DNA of 7,210 bases from Planctomycetota bacterium. GTDB lineage: Bacteria > Planctomycetota > Planctomycetia > Pirellulales > Pirellulaceae. Under the pieces are notes generated by a model. That model made no database searches and was not told the DNA's origin. It was given only the letters and a program-made list of their open reading frames with translations. A program made the position numbers and the translations under genes. Of this stretch, positions 6,306 to 7,210 are shown one piece after another. Location of the stretch: the NCBI GenBank assembly GCA_029259935.1, contig JAJDEH010000352.1, positions 1-7,210 on the forward strand. Reading direction: 5' to 3'. How positions within the stretch are numbered: the stretch's first letter is position 1; each line of letters opens with the position of its first letter.

Positions 6306-6326
6306 GGCGGGCGACGGCAGCCCGCC
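6306..6326. promoter_or_regulatory. GC-rich 7-bp stem-loop in the divergent region
   Basis: GGCGGGC (6306-6312) is a perfect reverse complement of GCCCGCC (6320-6326), with a 7-nt loop. The left arm shares one base with CACGTG at 6301-6306. No T-tract follows on either strand, so termination is not indicated. A dyad operator or a structured leader is possible. Confidence 0.35.
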
Positions 6327-6430
6327 CAGCATTGATTTCAAGGACTTTTCGCTGCTCGGGCGAGACATCAGCGTGGTGTTGGAAGCCAAAAGCCGTGTAT
6401 TTAAGGGTCGCTAGGTCAGGCGAGTAGCGG

Positions 6431-6436
6431 TATACT
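6431..6436 (+). promoter_or_regulatory. Candidate -10 element for the 6487 gene
   Basis: TATACT matches the sigma70-type -10 consensus at five of six positions and lies about 50 bp before the ATG at 6487. No clear -35 box is seen at the expected distance (around 6408-6413), so the promoter call rests on this hexamer and its location. Confidence 0.3.
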
Positions 6437-6474
6437 TACCCTGAGTGGTTGGTATGAATTAGGTCCGGGGAATT

Positions 6475-6480
6475 GAGGGG
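6475..6480 (+). promoter_or_regulatory. Shine-Dalgarno GAGGGG for the 6487 gene
   Basis: GAGGGG is followed by a 6-nt spacer (TTTTCA) and then the ATG at 6487. It fixes the start of the truncated right-edge gene. Confidence 0.65.
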
Positions 6481-6486
6481 TTTTCA

Positions 6487-7210
6487 ATGCAGGTTCGCTG
6501 TCCAACATGCGACGGCCCGGCGGATTACGTCAACGGTGAAACTCGCTGCCAAAAGTGCGCTTCGACCGTGGCGGAACAAACAACTGAAAACGAGAATTCG
6601 TTTGACCCGTATCATGTCTGGTTGGGAATTCCTCCGAAGTATCAGCCGCCCCACCACTACCGTCTGTTGGGCCTGGAGTTGTACGAAGCCGACCTGCAGG
6701 TGATCGAAAACGCCGCGGACCGCCAGATGACCCACGTCAGAACCGTGGCGACGGGAAAGCATGGCCACCACAGTCAAGATATCCTGAATCGCATTTCCGC
6801 CGCGCGCATCTGCCTGTTGAATGCCGATCGCAAAGAAGAATATGATGCTTCGCTGCGCGTGGAATCCGAACTGGCGCCGTTGACGCCCGTCAGCGACGAC
6901 ATGTTCGTGGAGTCCGCGCCGGTGGGTCAAGTCGACCCGACGCCTTTCCCTTCGCCGTTGTCGGGACCACAATTTCCTGCGTCTCCAATGGTGGTTCCTC
7001 CGGCCGATCCCTCATCCGTGCCGCCACGACAGACGTTCGGGGCCGCGCCTCCCGTCAAGCCCAGAAAGCCCATCCGTTCGAACGATCCCACGGTGAAAAT
7101 CTTGGCCATTGGTTTGGGTGCCATGGGATTGGTTGTCACGGCGGGCGTCGGCATTTGGTTCGCCGTGCAGTCGTCTGGTAACCCTGCGGCGGTCGCCCTA
7201 CCGAATGGTG
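6487..7210 (+). CDS. Planctomycete-type zinc-ribbon membrane protein with a J-domain-like region (3'-truncated)
   Basis: The frame is open from ATG 6487 to the window edge, 241 codons with no stop. Visible parts in order: a zinc ribbon with CPTC (C5, C8) and CQKC (C21, C24); a conserved block at about 38-123 with YHVWLGIPP, HYRLLGL and LNADRKEEYDASL; a Pro/Ser-rich linker (about 130-200); a single membrane helix (about 203-227, KILAIGLGAMGLVVTAGVGIWF); and the beginning of a region beyond the membrane. The middle block resembles a block I know from planctomycete proteins. Its layout recalls a DnaJ J-domain, with an initial YxLLGL helix and a final R..YD helix, but the HPD motif that activates Hsp70 is absent. 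The N-terminus is probably cytoplasmic, with the unseen C-terminal part on the other side. A sensing or scaffolding role is conceivable but unproven. Start supported by GAGGGG 6 nt upstream. Confidence 0.85.
   Translation, partial: MQVRCPTCDGPADYVNGETRCQKCASTVAEQTTENENSFDPYHVWLGIPPKYQPPHHYRLLGLELYEADLQVIENAADRQMTHVRTVATGKHGHHSQDILNRISAARICLLNADRKEEYDASLRVESELAPLTPVSDDMFVESAPVGQVDPTPFPSPLSGPQFPASPMVVPPADPSSVPPRQTFGAAPPVKPRKPIRSNDPTVKILAIGLGAMGLVVTAGVGIWFAVQSSGNPAAVALPNG

Larger units (their letters stand above)
6143..6486. other. 344-bp divergent intergenic region
   Basis: This is the shared upstream region of the minus-strand acyl-CoA dehydrogenase and the plus-strand gene at 6487. It holds a ribosome-binding site for each gene, a candidate promoter for each, the palindromes CCCCGGGG (6252-6259) and CACGTG (6301-6306), and a strong GC hairpin (6306-6326). 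A plus-strand frame crosses much of it (6136-6414), but its Arg/Pro/Ser/His-rich translation shows no recognisable domain, and I do not call it. Confidence 0.6.

Noticed and set aside
5903..6427. Plus-strand ORF running from inside the acyl-CoA dehydrogenase through the divergent gap
   Set aside because: Its first half is antisense to a secure gene, its second half shows no domain, and it lacks a Shine-Dalgarno.
6484..6972. 162-codon minus-strand ORF opposite the right-edge gene
   Set aside because: The opposite strand encodes a motif-rich protein with a good ribosome-binding site; this frame is its shadow.
1..7210. CRISPR array, tRNA, rRNA, insertion sequence, phage or defence island
   Set aside because: No spaced direct repeats, cloverleaf-like sequence, transposase motifs or defence-type domains were seen on either strand. 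The genes are mostly conserved metabolic and translation functions.

Overview
The window reads as ordinary chromosomal sequence from a planctomycete, most likely a Pirellulales-type member. The strongest clue is the truncated gene at the right edge. It combines a CxxC zinc ribbon, a 'YHVWLGIPP...HYRLLGL' block and a single membrane helix, a layout I associate with planctomycetes. Fairly high GC, loosely packed genes and patchy Shine-Dalgarno use fit with this. The assignment is from recognition, not from a search.

Left part, all on the + strand: the 3' half of larC (nickel-pincer cofactor nickel insertase, 1-674), then, 36 bp on and behind a good Shine-Dalgarno, a 118-residue single-pass membrane protein of unknown function (711-1067). 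A 300-bp gap with two related hairpins and a weak terminator-like stem follows. Next is a ROK-family sugar kinase (1368-2393) that starts at GTG right after a run of eight C. A 148-bp gap with two perfect hairpins leads to lepA, encoding elongation factor 4 (2542-4344).

Right part: an acyl-CoA dehydrogenase of the long VLCAD/ACAD9-like architecture lies on the - strand (4370-6142) and converges on lepA with only 25 bp between them. A 344-bp divergent gap holding candidate promoters separates it from the truncated zinc-ribbon membrane protein (6487 to the edge, + strand).

The genes do not form one pathway: cofactor maturation, sugar phosphorylation, translation quality control and fatty-acid oxidation simply lie side by side. 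I see no CRISPR, tRNA, rRNA, insertion sequence, phage gene or defence cassette, and no convincing new multi-gene system. The points most worth a second look are the J-domain-like but HPD-less domain in the last gene, the poly-C/overlapping-frame start of the ROK kinase, its Cys-to-His change in the zinc motif, and the intergenic hairpins.
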